A DNA stretch of 64,000 nt, from positions 63,980-127,979 of the forward strand of contig PXRI01000017.1 in assembly GCA_003021005.1 (NCBI GenBank), given 5' to 3'. Source of the DNA: Halobacteriales archaeon QS_1_69_70. GTDB taxonomy: Archaea > Halobacteriota > Halobacteria > Halobacteriales > Haloarculaceae. The stretch's first letter is position 1. Each line of letters opens with the position of its first letter. The translations under genes were made by a program, and so were the position numbers. A model generated the notes under the pieces. That model had not been told where the DNA came from and made no database searches. It worked only from the letters and a program-made list of their open reading frames with translations. Below are positions 24,467-33,468 of this stretch, piece after piece.

Positions 24467-25544
24467 TGGGACTCCCGTCCCCGGTGGAGCCGACGGGCCG
24501 CGAGTGGGTGTCGTCCCGCACCGTCACCTCGTAGTCCAGCCGCCCGGTGAGTTCGCCGGTGTGGGCGAGGCAGGCGGCGACCTGGCTGTCGTGGTCCGTG
24601 ACGTCGGCGGGCTCGCCCGTGTCGGTGTCGACGAGCGGCGGTTCGCGGCGGGTGCAGACCTCCTCGGCGTAGGGACACCGCGGGTGGAAGTTACAGCCGG
24701 GCGGCATCTCGATGAGGTCCGGCATCCGGCCCGGGATGGTGTCGAGCCGGTCGCGGTCGTCCCCGATCCGCGGGATCGAACTCATCAGCCCGACGGTGTA
24801 TGGGTGCTGTGGATCGTAGTAGACGTCCTCGACGGGCGCCATCTCGACGGGGTGGCCGGCGTACATGACCATCATCCGGTCGCAGAACTCGGCGACGACG
24901 CCGAGGTCGTGGGTGATGAGCTGGATCGCCGTGTCGAACTCCTCGGCGATGTCCTCCAGCAGGGTGAGGATCTGCGCCTCGATGGTGACGTCCAGGGCGG
25001 TCGTCGGTTCGTCGGCGATGATGAGGTCCGGGTCGCAGGACAGCGCCATCGCGATGACGGCGCGCTGCTGCATGCCGCCGGAGAACTCGTGGGGGTAGTT
25101 CGAGTACCGCGTTGCGGGGTCCGGGATGCCGACGGACTCGAGCATCTCGATCGATCGTTCCTCGGCGGCGGCCTCGCCCGGCGCGAGGTGGTGCCGGATC
25201 GCCTCGCTGATCTGTTCGCCCACGGTGTAGGCCGGGTTCAGCGCGGTCTCGGCGTCCTGGAAGATCATCGCGATCTCGTTACCGCGGAGCCGCCGCATCT
25301 CCTCGTCGTCGAGTTCGAGGAGGTCTTCGCCCTTGAACCGGATCTCGCCGCTCTCGATGACGCCCGGATCGTCGACGAGTCCCATTACGGCGAGGCTGGT
25401 GACGCTCTTGCCGGCACCGCTCTCGCCGACCACGCCGAACCGTTCGCCGGCCTCGACCCGGTAGGAGAGGTCGTTCGTCGCCTTCACGACGCCGTCCTCG
25501 GTGTAGAACCTGACGTTCAGGTCCTCGACCTCGAGCATCGCCAT
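24459..25544 (-). CDS. dppD: Oligopeptide/dipeptide ABC transporter ATPase (DppD)
   Basis: The 361-residue protein has Walker [10 protein letters not shown]-loop [16 protein letters not shown], signature FSGGMQQRA and Walker [10 protein letters not shown]. The C-terminal Cys cluster reads [14 protein letters not shown] and is followed by [16 protein letters not shown]. Fourth gene of the dpp operon; the start lies 2 bp after dppC ends. It pairs with DppF to form the nucleotide-binding dimer. Confidence 0.93.
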   Translation of the reverse strand: MAMLEVEDLNVRFYTEDGVVKATNDLSYRVEAGERFGVVGESGAGKSVTSLAVMGLVDDPGVIESGEIRFKGEDLLELDDEEMRRLRGNEIAMIFQDAETALNPAYTVGEQISEAIRHHLAPGEAAAEERSIEMLESVGIPDPATRYSNYPHEFSGGMQQRAVIAMALSCDPDLIIADEPTTALDVTIEAQILTLLEDIAEEFDTAIQLITHDLGVVAEFCDRMMVMYAGHPVEMAPVEDVYYDPQHPYTVGLMSSIPRIGDDRDRLDTIPGRMPDLIEMPPGCNFHPRCPYAEEVCTRREPPLVDTDTGEPADVTDHDSQVAACLAHTGELTGRLDYEVTVRDDTHSRPVGSTGDGSPSE

Positions 25545-25546
25545 CG

Positions 25547-26620
25547 TCAGCGGAACCTCCCACCGCCCTCGCCCTGCGGGTCGAACGCGTCGCGGACCCC
25601 GTCACCGACCAGGTTGATCGCGAGCACGAAGACGAAGATAGCGAGCCCCGGGAAGAACCCGGCCCACCACCGGCCGCGGGCCATCGAGTCCTGTTCGACC
25701 CGGAGCATGACGCCCCACTCGGCACTGGCCGGGGAGAGCCCGAGGCCGATAAAGCCGAGGGCGGCGGCAGCCAGCACGACCGTCCCGACGCTCAGTGTCG
25801 CCTGGACGATGACCGGCGCCATGGCGTTCGGGAGGATGTGACGGACGATGACCGACCGGTCGGTGGCGCCGAGCGCCTTGGCCGCGGTCACGTACTCGTT
25901 TTCCTTGACGCTCAGGATCTCGCCGCGGAGGATACGGGCGTAGGCAAGCCACCCGACCACGATCAGCGCGAACACGAGTTCCCAGTAGCCCCGACCGAGG
26001 ATGGCGATGACGGCGATCGCCAGGACGATGAACGGAAACGCGTACAGCAGGTCCACGACGCGCATGATCACCTCGTCGACGTACCCGCCGTAGTAGCCGG
26101 CGATCGCACCGAGCGGGACGCCGATGAACAGTGCGACGACCACGGCGATGAAGCCGATCGAGAGGCTCCAGCGGGCCCCGTACATCATTCGCGAGAGGAT
26201 GTCCCGGCCGGCCCAGTCGGTCCCGAACAGATGGAGCATGCTCGGCGGCCAGTCGAACAGGTGTTCGGTGGTGGGTGGCTGGTGGCCCAGCAGCACCTCC
26301 TGGTTCGCGGGGTCGGCCGGCGCCAGGGCGACCGGCTGGACGAGCTGTCCGGCCAGCACTGGTACCTGTTCCGGGACGCGGATGGGCTGGGCGAAGATCG
26401 CACACAGCGTCATGAAGCCGATGGTCGCGGCGCCGGCGAGTGCGAGTCTATTGCGTTTGAACCGCCGCCAGGCGTAGTAGAGCCGCCCTTTGCCCTCCGC
26501 CGACTGGAGTGTGGGCTCCCAGGCGGTGTCGAACTCCCGGTCGTCGGTGGCGGCGGCGTCGTAGCCCTCGACGCGGATGCGTCCGCGTTCCGGTCCGGCG
26601 TCGTGTCGTTCCGTGGCCAT
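25547..26620 (-). CDS. dppC: Oligopeptide/dipeptide ABC transporter permease (DppC)
   Basis: The 357-residue protein has an N-terminal cytoplasmic segment of about 60 residues and then six membrane helices. The EAA-type cytoplasmic loop is ENEYVTAAKALGATDRSVIV followed by RHILPNAMAP. The last helix and tail, LAIFVFVLAINLVGDGVRDA, match the permease remnant at 9477-9617. A ~70-residue extracytoplasmic insert between helices 1 and 2 (EQVPVLAGQLVQPVALAP region) contains FGTDWAGRDILSRMM, the DppC signature. Confidence 0.93.
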   Translation of the reverse strand: MATERHDAGPERGRIRVEGYDAAATDDREFDTAWEPTLQSAEGKGRLYYAWRRFKRNRLALAGAATIGFMTLCAIFAQPIRVPEQVPVLAGQLVQPVALAPADPANQEVLLGHQPPTTEHLFDWPPSMLHLFGTDWAGRDILSRMMYGARWSLSIGFIAVVVALFIGVPLGAIAGYYGGYVDEVIMRVVDLLYAFPFIVLAIAVIAILGRGYWELVFALIVVGWLAYARILRGEILSVKENEYVTAAKALGATDRSVIVRHILPNAMAPVIVQATLSVGTVVLAAAALGFIGLGLSPASAEWGVMLRVEQDSMARGRWWAGFFPGLAIFVFVLAINLVGDGVRDAFDPQGEGGGRFR

Positions 26621-26622
26621 GG

Positions 26623-27573
26623 TCAGTATCGTATCCTGGGGTCGAGGTACGCATAGAGGACGTCGGCGAGCAGGTTCGCGAAGATGACGGCGACGCCGAT
26701 GATGAGCACCAGCGCCTGGATGACGGGGAAGTCGTGGTTGCGGACGCGGTTGACGAGGAGGCGGCCGAGCCCGGGGTAGGAGAAGACGATCTCGACGACG
26801 ACGGAGCCGCTGATGATGAACGCGACCTGGATGGCCGCCACCGTGACGACGGAGATGAGCGAGTTCCGGAGCACGTGCTTGCCGACGACCGTGCGCTCGG
26901 GCAGCCCCTTCGCACGGGCCATCGTGACGTAGTCCTTGTCCAGTTCCTCGACCATCGACGAGCGCATCAGTCGCATCAGAAGCGCCGTCGACCCCGTGCC
27001 GATGGCAAGCGCCGGCAGCAGGGTGTAGACGATCATCTCGGAACTCAGGAGGCCCTCGCCGGTCGGGGGCAGCACCGGAAACACCTCGAGCCAGCTGGCG
27101 AACACGAGGATCAGGATGAGGCCGAGCCAGAAGTTCGGGATCGCGATGCCGAGCAGTGCGGCGACCCGGCTGACCTGGTCGACCTTCGTGTTCCGGTGGT
27201 AGGCGGCGGCGATGCCGGCGGGGATGGCGGTGACGATCGCGATCACGAACGCCATCGACCCCATCAACAGGGTAAAGGGCAGTCGTTCGGCGATCTCCTG
27301 GGTCACCGGCTGGCGGGTGGTGATCGACGTCCCGAAGTCACCGCGGGCGGCGTTGGCTAGCCAGTCGAGGTACTGGACGTAGATCGGGTCGTCGAGGCCG
27401 TACCGTGCCCGGATCTGTTGTTTGGTTTCGGGGTCGAGTTCGGTGAAAAGCGTGATGAAGTCGATCGGGTCCCCGGGGATGAAGTGAACCATCGCGAACG
27501 TCGCGAGTGTGACGCCCAGCAGTAGGGGGATGGTGATGAGGAGCCGCTTGAGCACGTACCGTCGGAGACTCAT
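26623..27573 (-). CDS. dppB: Oligopeptide/dipeptide ABC transporter permease (DppB)
   Basis: The 316-residue integral membrane protein has the family N-terminus RRYVLKRLLITIPLLLGVTL, followed by FIPGDP, and the EAA loop KDYVTMARAKGLPERTVVGK. The last helices end in LYAYLDPRIRY, the DppB/OppB signature. It lies between the binding protein and dppC, with an 18-bp gap upstream and a 2-bp gap downstream. Confidence 0.94.
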   Translation of the reverse strand: MSLRRYVLKRLLITIPLLLGVTLATFAMVHFIPGDPIDFITLFTELDPETKQQIRARYGLDDPIYVQYLDWLANAARGDFGTSITTRQPVTQEIAERLPFTLLMGSMAFVIAIVTAIPAGIAAAYHRNTKVDQVSRVAALLGIAIPNFWLGLILILVFASWLEVFPVLPPTGEGLLSSEMIVYTLLPALAIGTGSTALLMRLMRSSMVEELDKDYVTMARAKGLPERTVVGKHVLRNSLISVVTVAAIQVAFIISGSVVVEIVFSYPGLGRLLVNRVRNHDFPVIQALVLIIGVAVIFANLLADVLYAYLDPRIRY

Positions 27574-27591
27574 GGGCTCGTGGGACGGCCG

Positions 27592-29322
27592 TCAGCTTTC
27601 CGGGGGAACGACGAGCTGGCCGCGGACCGGCGCGTAGAGGGTGTCGTACCGGAGGCTGGAGTTCGGGTGGGGCTGCCAGTCGCCGGTGTCGGCGACCGAA
27701 TCCGGGTTGAGGACGTCGATCTGGTCGCCGGTCCACATGTAGGCTGCAGGGGACTCCTGGGCCACACGCTCCTGCAGGTCGCTGTAGATCTGCTTGCGCT
27801 CGTCGACGTCGATGGTCGTCTGGCCGTCGTCGATGAGCTGGTCGACCTCCTCGTTCTCGTAGAGGTTCCAGTTGAACCCGTCCGGGACGTGGTTCCGGGA
27901 ATGGAGCAGCTGGGCGACGTGGCCGTCGGGGTCGGAGCCGCCGGTCCAGCCGATCCCGACGACGTCCGTACTCTGGGCGGCGCCCTCGGGGTCGAGCAGG
28001 AACGGAACGAGGTCGGAGAAGGCCCGGACGTCCAGTTCGGCGTCGAAGTACTCCGTGTCGTCGAACCGCTGCTGGACGACCTCCATCCACCGCTCCCGCG
28101 TGCGGTTGACGTTCGTGATGAGGCTGACCTGGAAGGGCTTTTCGACGTCCTCCTCCTCGAAGGCGCTGTCGAGGAGTTCCTCGGCCGCCTCGACGTCCTC
28201 GCCGACGTACTCCTCCCGGAGGCGCTGTTCTTCCTCCTCGTCGTAGTAGGCGCCCAGACCGGGACTGATCGGGCCGGCCAGCGGCGTCGCGTTGCCGCCG
28301 AAGATGGCCTCGATGACGTCGTCCCGCGGGATGAGTCGGGTCATGCCGCGGCGGAAGTCGGGGTTGGTGTAGGGCTCCTGGTTGACCGGGTAGGTGATGA
28401 AGTCGAACCCGACGCCGACGTCCTGGACCACCTCGGCGTTCTCGGATTCCCACTGCGCGAGGTCGAACGGGGCGGCGTTGTCGATCATGTCGAGTTCGCC
28501 TGACTTCATCGCCTCCTCCTGGGACACCTGTTCGGGGATCACGCGGAAGGTGATGGTCTCCCACGGCGACGAGCCGGGGTAATCCCCACCGTCGTACCAG
28601 TAGTCCTCGTAGGCGCTCACCACCAGCCGGTCCTCGGACTGGAATTCCTCGATCGTGTAGGGGCCCGTCCCGAGCGTCTCCGACTGGAAGTCGTGTTCGT
28701 CCTCTTCGGGGTTCTCGCTGATGGCGTCGAAGCCGCTCGGCATGATCGGGATGGCACTGATGTCGGTGAATGCGGGGGCGTGGGGCTCGCTGGCCACGAT
28801 CTCGACCTGGTAGTCACCCTGGACGTTGACGCTGTCGATCCAGGCGACCGTCGCGTCGTTCGTCGTCCCCCGCATCCGCTCGACGGAGAACGGGACGTCC
28901 TCCGCGGTGAACTCGTCGCCGGTGTGGAACTGGACGCCCTCGCGAAGGGTGAACTGGAACGTGGTGTCGTCGACGCGTTCGAACTCGCTCGCCAGCAGGC
29001 CACGGAACTCCGCGAGATCGAACGTCGCCGTGATCAGGGTCTCATAACAGAGCGAGCTGACGGTCGACGCCGACGTGGCGTCGGTGACGATCTGCGGGTC
29101 GAACGTACTCGGGTTGGCGGCGACCGAGGCGGTGAACTCGCCGGTCGGAACCGACGCTCCCGGCGTCGATTCGTCGGTCATGTTGTCGTCGCCGGTCCCG
29201 GTGCCGGTCGGCTCCGAGTCGCCGTCGGGACAGCCGGCGAGCCCGACGGCTGCCGTGCCGCCCATCGCAGCAAGCACTCGGCGTCGGGTCGTGTCGACCT
29301 CGGGGAGGGATTCGGAACGCAT
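27592..29322 (-). CDS. dppA: Peptide-type ABC transporter substrate-binding lipoprotein (DppA)
   Basis: The protein has 576 residues. The N-terminus is a Tat lipoprotein signal (TRRRVLAAMGGTAAVGLAGC; lipobox Cys at about 31) followed by a Thr/Gly/Asp-rich spacer typical of haloarchaeal anchored proteins. The mature part is a family 5 solute-binding protein (FDPQIVTDA, FQFTLREGVQFHTGDEFTAE, TGPYTIEEF). It is the first gene of dppABCDF and the most likely site of substrate choice (peptides, but also possibly sugars or metals in archaea). ATG 29322 is preferred to the GTG three codons upstream. A TTTAAAAAATG box lies about 20-30 bp upstream. Confidence 0.92.
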   Translation of the reverse strand: MRSESLPEVDTTRRRVLAAMGGTAAVGLAGCPDGDSEPTGTGTGDDNMTDESTPGASVPTGEFTASVAANPSTFDPQIVTDATSASTVSSLCYETLITATFDLAEFRGLLASEFERVDDTTFQFTLREGVQFHTGDEFTAEDVPFSVERMRGTTNDATVAWIDSVNVQGDYQVEIVASEPHAPAFTDISAIPIMPSGFDAISENPEEDEHDFQSETLGTGPYTIEEFQSEDRLVVSAYEDYWYDGGDYPGSSPWETITFRVIPEQVSQEEAMKSGELDMIDNAAPFDLAQWESENAEVVQDVGVGFDFITYPVNQEPYTNPDFRRGMTRLIPRDDVIEAIFGGNATPLAGPISPGLGAYYDEEEEQRLREEYVGEDVEAAEELLDSAFEEEDVEKPFQVSLITNVNRTRERWMEVVQQRFDDTEYFDAELDVRAFSDLVPFLLDPEGAAQSTDVVGIGWTGGSDPDGHVAQLLHSRNHVPDGFNWNLYENEEVDQLIDDGQTTIDVDERKQIYSDLQERVAQESPAAYMWTGDQIDVLNPDSVADTGDWQPHPNSSLRYDTLYAPVRGQLVVPPES

Positions 29323-29499
29323 ACCTCTCACTGATTGCCGACTTTAAAAAATGCTTCGCTGCGAGGATAGACGATGGTTTTACCGGCAAACGGCGATGGA
29401 CCCGTGGGGATTCGGCCCCAACCTTTACAAGCGGAGCGAGCAGGCCGTCGCCACGACCGAAACCACTTTGCCTGCCAGCGCCGTCCGTCGATGACGCCA

Positions 29500-29584
29500 G
29501 CGAGGGTGGCCGAGTATGGACAAAGGCGGCGGACTTAAGATCCGCTCCTGTAGAGGTCCGTGGGTTCGAATCCCTCCCCTCGCA
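29500..29584 (+). tRNA. tRNA-Leu (TAA anticodon)
   Basis: The gene is a class II tRNA. The acceptor stem GCGAGGG pairs with CCCTCGC. The anticodon stem GCGGA/TCCGC encloses CTTAAGA (anticodon TAA). The long variable arm is TCCTGTAGAGG, and the T arm is GTGGG-TTCGAAT-CCCTC with one G-U/imperfect pair. The discriminator is A and CCA is not encoded. Its 3' 23 nucleotides are repeated at 29728-29750. Confidence 0.93.
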
Positions 29585-29750
29585 TCCCCGAGAACATCAT
29601 CGAGCGGCGCGTCGCGGCAGCGACGCGTCGCGAGTCTATCGTGAGCGGGGATGCGACGGGGGATTCGAAGCCGGCGAGTCGCAGCCCGGCACCGCAGCGG
29701 AGCGAGGAGCCCGGACCGTCTCGGCTCGGTTCGAATCCCTCCCCTCGCAT
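29563..29750 (+). repeat. Direct duplication of tRNA-Leu 3' end (candidate att sites)
   Basis: The sequence GGTTCGAATCCCTCCCCTCG plus CAT (23 bp) is present at 29563-29585, as the end of the intact tRNA-Leu, and again at 29728-29750. A 142-bp segment lies between them without a gene. After the second copy the DNA reads AGCGAGG, as after tRNA-Gly, suggesting that the second copy is the original flank. This is the pattern left by tRNA-targeting integrases. No integrase gene is present. Confidence 0.7.
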
Positions 29751-29980
29751 AGCGAGGCGCCGAGCAGCGCGAGGCGCGACGCGGGCGGCCGACCGCTGGG
29801 AGGCCGCCGAACGGGCGAACGGTGAACGAAGTGAACTGTGAGCCAGGGAGCGCCGCCGGATGGGCGAACGGCGACCATCGGAAACCGTGAGCCCTGTGCA
29901 GCCCACCATTCGGTTCGAGGCCCACCGACTCGAAACATGACGACGGCCTTTTGCCCGACCCTCGCCTATCCCATCCAACA
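29751..29980. other. Repeat phrase shared with the region after tRNA-Gly
   Basis: The stretch 29783-29854 (for example GGCGAACGGTGAACGAAGTG) is nearly identical to about 11169-11240. I see no gene, and open frames here arise from the repeat composition. The promoter of the DUF5813 gene must lie near its 3' end. Confidence 0.6.
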
Positions 29981-30499
29981 ATGACGGCCGACGTGCCCGA
30001 CCGGGCGGTCGAGGCCTTGGAATCCCACGACGCCATCGAGCGGGCGGGCGAGTGGTTCGAGGTGACCACGACCGCGTTCGACGCCCGGGCGACCGCCGAG
30101 GCGACCGACGGGGCGGCGCCGCGGTACACCCTGGAGGTGCGGGCGCCGACGCTGCAGGCCGCGACCGCCGACGACGTCGGGGCGAGCGTTCTCGAGGGAT
30201 GGTTCGACACTTACGAGCGCCGGCTGACGGACGCGTCGATGGCGGTCCGCCACGACGTCGAACTGGCCGAGCAGCGGGTGTTCGAGGAGGCCGGCGACGC
30301 CGTCGCCGTGTTCGGCTTCGAGTGGGGCGATGACGGCCAGGCGCCGGCCATCGCGAAGGCATTGGCGGAGTACGTCGAGGGCACCTACGTGGAGGGTATC
30401 GTGCCGGGTTACGAGTACGTCCCGCCGGTGTCCGGCCTGCTGTCCGACGCCCGGCAGGCCGGCGGCGACGAGGCCGGCGGCGGCCCGATGCCCCTCTGA
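29981..30499 (+). CDS. DUF5813-family protein
   Basis: The 172-residue soluble protein has VTTTAFDARATAEATDG at the N-terminus, YTLEVRAPTLQAATADD in the middle, and the highly characteristic AKALAEYVEGTYVEGIVPGY and EYVPPVSGLLSDAR toward the end. This is the haloarchaeal DUF5813 family of unknown function. ATG 29981 is the first start in the conserved frame. It lies 109 bp upstream of herA on the same strand and may share a transcript. Confidence 0.78.
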   Translation: MTADVPDRAVEALESHDAIERAGEWFEVTTTAFDARATAEATDGAAPRYTLEVRAPTLQAATADDVGASVLEGWFDTYERRLTDASMAVRHDVELAEQRVFEEAGDAVAVFGFEWGDDGQAPAIAKALAEYVEGTYVEGIVPGYEYVPPVSGLLSDARQAGGDEAGGGPMPL

Positions 30500-30608
30500 C
30501 GGGCACGGCCCCCGACTGCACCGTCCGGACCCGAAGGGCTCTCACCCGCCGGACCACTTTCGCCGCGCCACGGGAGGGTTTTTGGGCGGTGCCGACGAGA
30601 CGCTCCGT

Positions 30609-32456
30609 ATGTCCGACCCCGGCGACTTCGAGACCTTCGACTCCGGGACGGGCGGCGGGGACGACCGGTCGCCCGGCGAGGCCGTCGCCGACGACGCGAC
30701 CGACGACTTCGAGGAGGTGTCGGCCACGCCGGTCGGCGCCGACCGCGGCATCGGGACGCTGTCGGCCAGCGAGGGCCTGGTCATCAGCGAGTCGGCCGAT
30801 GACACCCGGCTCTGTGCCTACGTCACCGTCGACAACCGGTCGGCGGTCCGCATCGGGAGCTACCTCCTCGCGCCGTACCCGGACGAGGAACTCCTCTTCT
30901 GCCGGATCGTCGCCCTCGAGTACGTCCAGGAGTTCCGCACGGACGACGCGACCGAGATCCACGCCCGCCGCGCGATGCGGCGGTCCGGGATCGACGAAGA
31001 GGACTACAAGTTCATGGCCACGCTGGAGCCGGTCGCGGTGCTGTACACTGACGCCGAGGCACAGAGCCTCTCGGAGGCGCGAGCGGCGACGCAGCGAGAC
31101 GCCGGCGAGCTGAAACGCCGGATGCCGGACCGGGTGCCGAAGCCCGAGACCGTCGTCCGGCGGGCAGCGGACTCCGCGGAGATCAAGACCGGACTGAAGA
31201 TCCCCGAGGAGGGCGTGTTCGTCGGGCACCTCTCGGTCGGCGGCGAGACGGTCCGGACCGCCGCCGAACCGCCGACGATCGACTACCGGCTGACGGACGA
31301 CTACGGGGCCGGCGACCCGCTCGTGTTCCGGCACACGCTCGTGGCCGGCGGCACGGGCTCCGGGAAGACTCACGCCGCGAAGAACGTGCTCCGGCAGTAC
31401 CTCGCCGAGGACCGTCGGTACCCCGTCGACGACGGCCGCGAGGTGGCGCCGGCGGTCGTGCAGTTCGACCCGCAGGACGAGTACGCCCAGATGCACGACG
31501 ACAACCCGGCGCTGGACGCGTCGGCCGAGCGCCGCCTCGAGCGCGAGGGCATCGCCCACGGCGGCGTCGAGGACACGACGGCCTTCGTCCCCACCGTCGG
31601 CGACGCCACCTACGCGGCGGCCCACCACGGCGCCGAGCAGGTCGCCTTCACCATCCCGTTCGGGATGGTCCGGTCGAATCCGTGGCTCATCGCCGGCTCG
31701 GACCTCAACGACAACCAGTACGGGGCGCTCCGGTACCTCCTCAACCGCTTTTTCGACGCCCGGGGCCGCGACGGCGGTACCTACGCGGCGTTCATGTCCT
31801 TCCTCGACGACCCCTCCCTGCGGGAGGAACTCGACGAGTCCGGCCGCGTCCACGAGGCGACCTTCGACGCGGTCAAGCGCCGAGCGTACGGCTTCGGCGA
31901 CGTCTTCGACGGCGACGCCCGCCCGATAACCGACCTCGTCGGCCAGTTCGTCCGCCCGGGCGGGCTGACGACGGTGCCGACCTACCACATCAACGACTCC
32001 CGCGCGGCGACGACCGTGGTGCTTGCGGTCGCCTCGCTGCTCGTCGACCAGAAGCTCTCGAACGACCCCGACTACCCGCGGATCGAGGAGACGCCGCTGA
32101 TCCTCGGGATGGACGAGGCGCACACCTTCCTCACCGCCGCCGACAGCGTCCAGGCCCGGAAGGTCATCGGGAAGTTCGCCGAGGCCGCAAAGCAAGGGCG
32201 CAAGGAACGCCTGGGGCTGTTCCTCGTCACGCAGGACCCCCAGGACGTCGCCGACCCGATCTTCAAGCAGGTCAACACCACCGTCGTGTTGAACCTCGGC
32301 GACGAGGACGCCATCTCGGCGGTGAATATCCCCTCGAACCTCGAGGGGAAGGTGCCGTACATGGAGACGGGCCAGATGGTGGTCTACTCGCCGGACAACT
32401 CCGAGCCCGTGGAACTCACCGGCCTCTCGGCGTGCGTGACGCGCCACGGGGAGTGA
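30609..32456 (+). CDS. herA: HerA-type bipolar DNA translocase/ATPase
   Basis: The 615-residue protein has an acidic N-terminal arm, then a HAS-barrel-like domain (IGSYLLAPYPDEELLFCRI), a Walker A AGGTGSGKTHAAKN at about 244-257, Walker B LILGMDEAHTF near 498, and the arginine-finger region RKVIGKFAEAAKQGRKERLG. It ends with GLFLVTQDPQDVADPIFKQ and NTTVVLNLGD, typical of HerA/FtsK-superfamily ATPases. With NurA it forms the end-resection motor of archaeal recombination. nurA is not adjacent here; it lies at 20205-21449. Confidence 0.88.
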   Translation: MSDPGDFETFDSGTGGGDDRSPGEAVADDATDDFEEVSATPVGADRGIGTLSASEGLVISESADDTRLCAYVTVDNRSAVRIGSYLLAPYPDEELLFCRIVALEYVQEFRTDDATEIHARRAMRRSGIDEEDYKFMATLEPVAVLYTDAEAQSLSEARAATQRDAGELKRRMPDRVPKPETVVRRAADSAEIKTGLKIPEEGVFVGHLSVGGETVRTAAEPPTIDYRLTDDYGAGDPLVFRHTLVAGGTGSGKTHAAKNVLRQYLAEDRRYPVDDGREVAPAVVQFDPQDEYAQMHDDNPALDASAERRLEREGIAHGGVEDTTAFVPTVGDATYAAAHHGAEQVAFTIPFGMVRSNPWLIAGSDLNDNQYGALRYLLNRFFDARGRDGGTYAAFMSFLDDPSLREELDESGRVHEATFDAVKRRAYGFGDVFDGDARPITDLVGQFVRPGGLTTVPTYHINDSRAATTVVLAVASLLVDQKLSNDPDYPRIEETPLILGMDEAHTFLTAADSVQARKVIGKFAEAAKQGRKERLGLFLVTQDPQDVADPIFKQVNTTVVLNLGDEDAISAVNIPSNLEGKVPYMETGQMVVYSPDNSEPVELTGLSACVTRHGE

Positions 32457-32513
32457 ATCCTGCCTCACGAGCAAGCGCCCGGATTTATCAGTCAGCCTCC
32501 AGATAGGTCAGCC

Positions 32514-32641
32514 ATGCGTGTATTCGTGTCGGTTGACGGTCCGAACGGTTCCGGGCGGCCCTCGAATACGCGGCCGCACAGTTCGGGAACTTGACGCTCG
32601 CCGGCCTCTACGTCGACTTCGTTGATTCTGCTCTCCACTAG
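32514..32641 (+). pseudogene. Truncated, frameshifted remnant of a universal stress (UspA) protein
   Basis: ATG 32514 starts MRVFVSVDGP; one frame shift later the reading is RAALEYAAAQFGNLTLAGLY followed by VDFVDSALH and a stop at 32639-32641. The order 'VxVDGSERSxxALEYA...LxLLYV' is the N-terminal strand-helix-strand of UspA. About 100 C-terminal residues, with the ATP-binding G-2x-G-9x-G motif, are gone. The neighbouring AT-richer DNA to 33200 also differs from the surroundings, so an insertion or deletion event here is likely. Confidence 0.55.
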
Positions 32642-32712
32642 CCCTGCCAAACTGGTCTTGGCTCTGATCGTCGACTGTCGGCCCGTTTTCAACCGACAGC
32701 AGCACAAAACAT

Positions 32713-33192
32713 ATGCGCGAATCACAGCAACCGAACCTTGTGCCGGGTATACTGGCGCTGACCGAACGGGACCACAGGCGATATCAACAAATCGCCGCCA
32801 GCATCTATCCAATCGTACTTGTCAGCGCCGGCGTCTACCTCTATACCGCTGATCCTCAGACGGGTCTCGGTGCTGGTCTCGTTCTCATCATGGCGATAAT
32901 GGCGCCGACAGGTGCCGCGTTCTTCGCCGCGAGCCTCGTCATCATCATAAACGGTCTGTATGCCTATCAGGGTGGCTCCTCCGACCGTGTGAGTCTCGCT
33001 GTTGCGATAGCTATCGTTGGAGGGTTGGCACCGTCAGTGTATCTGGGATGGACGATGGCAGGTACCCGGCCCCTCTGGCTCATGGGTATGTTCGTCATCT
33101 TCGGCCTGGGGTGTCCATTAGTGCTGGTCGGAGCCGTCTTCGATATCTTCTCGCGGGTGACCGGCAGGGTGTCCGCGTGGATCATCGGGTGA
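32713..33192 (+). CDS. Hypothetical integral membrane protein, four helices
   Basis: The 159-residue protein has a short polar N-terminus (about 25 residues, ending TERDHRRYQQIAAS) and four hydrophobic helices at about 29-45, 52-82, 94-113 and 120-147. It carries no recognised motif. GC content is lower than in neighbouring genes. A strong hairpin followed by T7 lies about 160 bp downstream. It could be a recent arrival; function unknown. Confidence 0.6.
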   Translation: MRESQQPNLVPGILALTERDHRRYQQIAASIYPIVLVSAGVYLYTADPQTGLGAGLVLIMAIMAPTGAAFFAASLVIIINGLYAYQGGSSDRVSLAVAIAIVGGLAPSVYLGWTMAGTRPLWLMGMFVIFGLGCPLVLVGAVFDIFSRVTGRVSAWIIG

Positions 33193-33353
33193 GATAGGGA
33201 GTGGAAGCCGCCTACCGGTCGCATACATCGAATCAGTGCCCGGCTTACAGTCCCGTGGGCAGGCACCTCCCGAGCTGCTAAGAATTCGAGTCCCCCTACC
33301 ACCGGAACAGTCGTTGGCAAGCATCCGCGAGGCGCGAAGCGCCGAGCGGTTCT

Positions 33354-33396
33354 CCGGCGGCGAGATGGCGCAGCCATCGAGCCGCCGGCTTTTTTT
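33354..33396 (+). terminator. Hairpin with T-tract
   Basis: CCGGCGGCGAGATGG and CCATCGAGCCGCCGG form a stem of about 14 pairs with one mismatch around the loop CGCAG, followed by TTTTTTTC. It is positioned to end transcripts from 32713 or from a short RNA in 33230-33395. On the other strand the KaiC-like gene is followed within 10 bp of its stop by CCTTTTTTC, a typical archaeal T-rich terminator. Confidence 0.6.
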
Positions 33397-33468
33397 CATC
33401 GACGTTTTTTGCGGGGGTTGAGCCGGTGCGCTCCGCGGGCCGGCGAACCCCCCGTGAAAAAAGGTCGC

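Noticed and set aside
29535-32474. Very long reverse open frame (979 codons) opposite herA and across tRNA-Leu, ending in MRGEGFEPTDLYRSGS
   Set aside because: It is antisense to herA and to tRNA-Leu. The MRGEGFEP peptide is simply the complement of a tRNA 3' end, and it occurs twice because that end is duplicated.
33230-33310. tRNA-like fragment (AATTCGAGTCCCCCTACC)
   Set aside because: The 5' half of the T stem does not pair and no acceptor or anticodon arm is present; not a tRNA.
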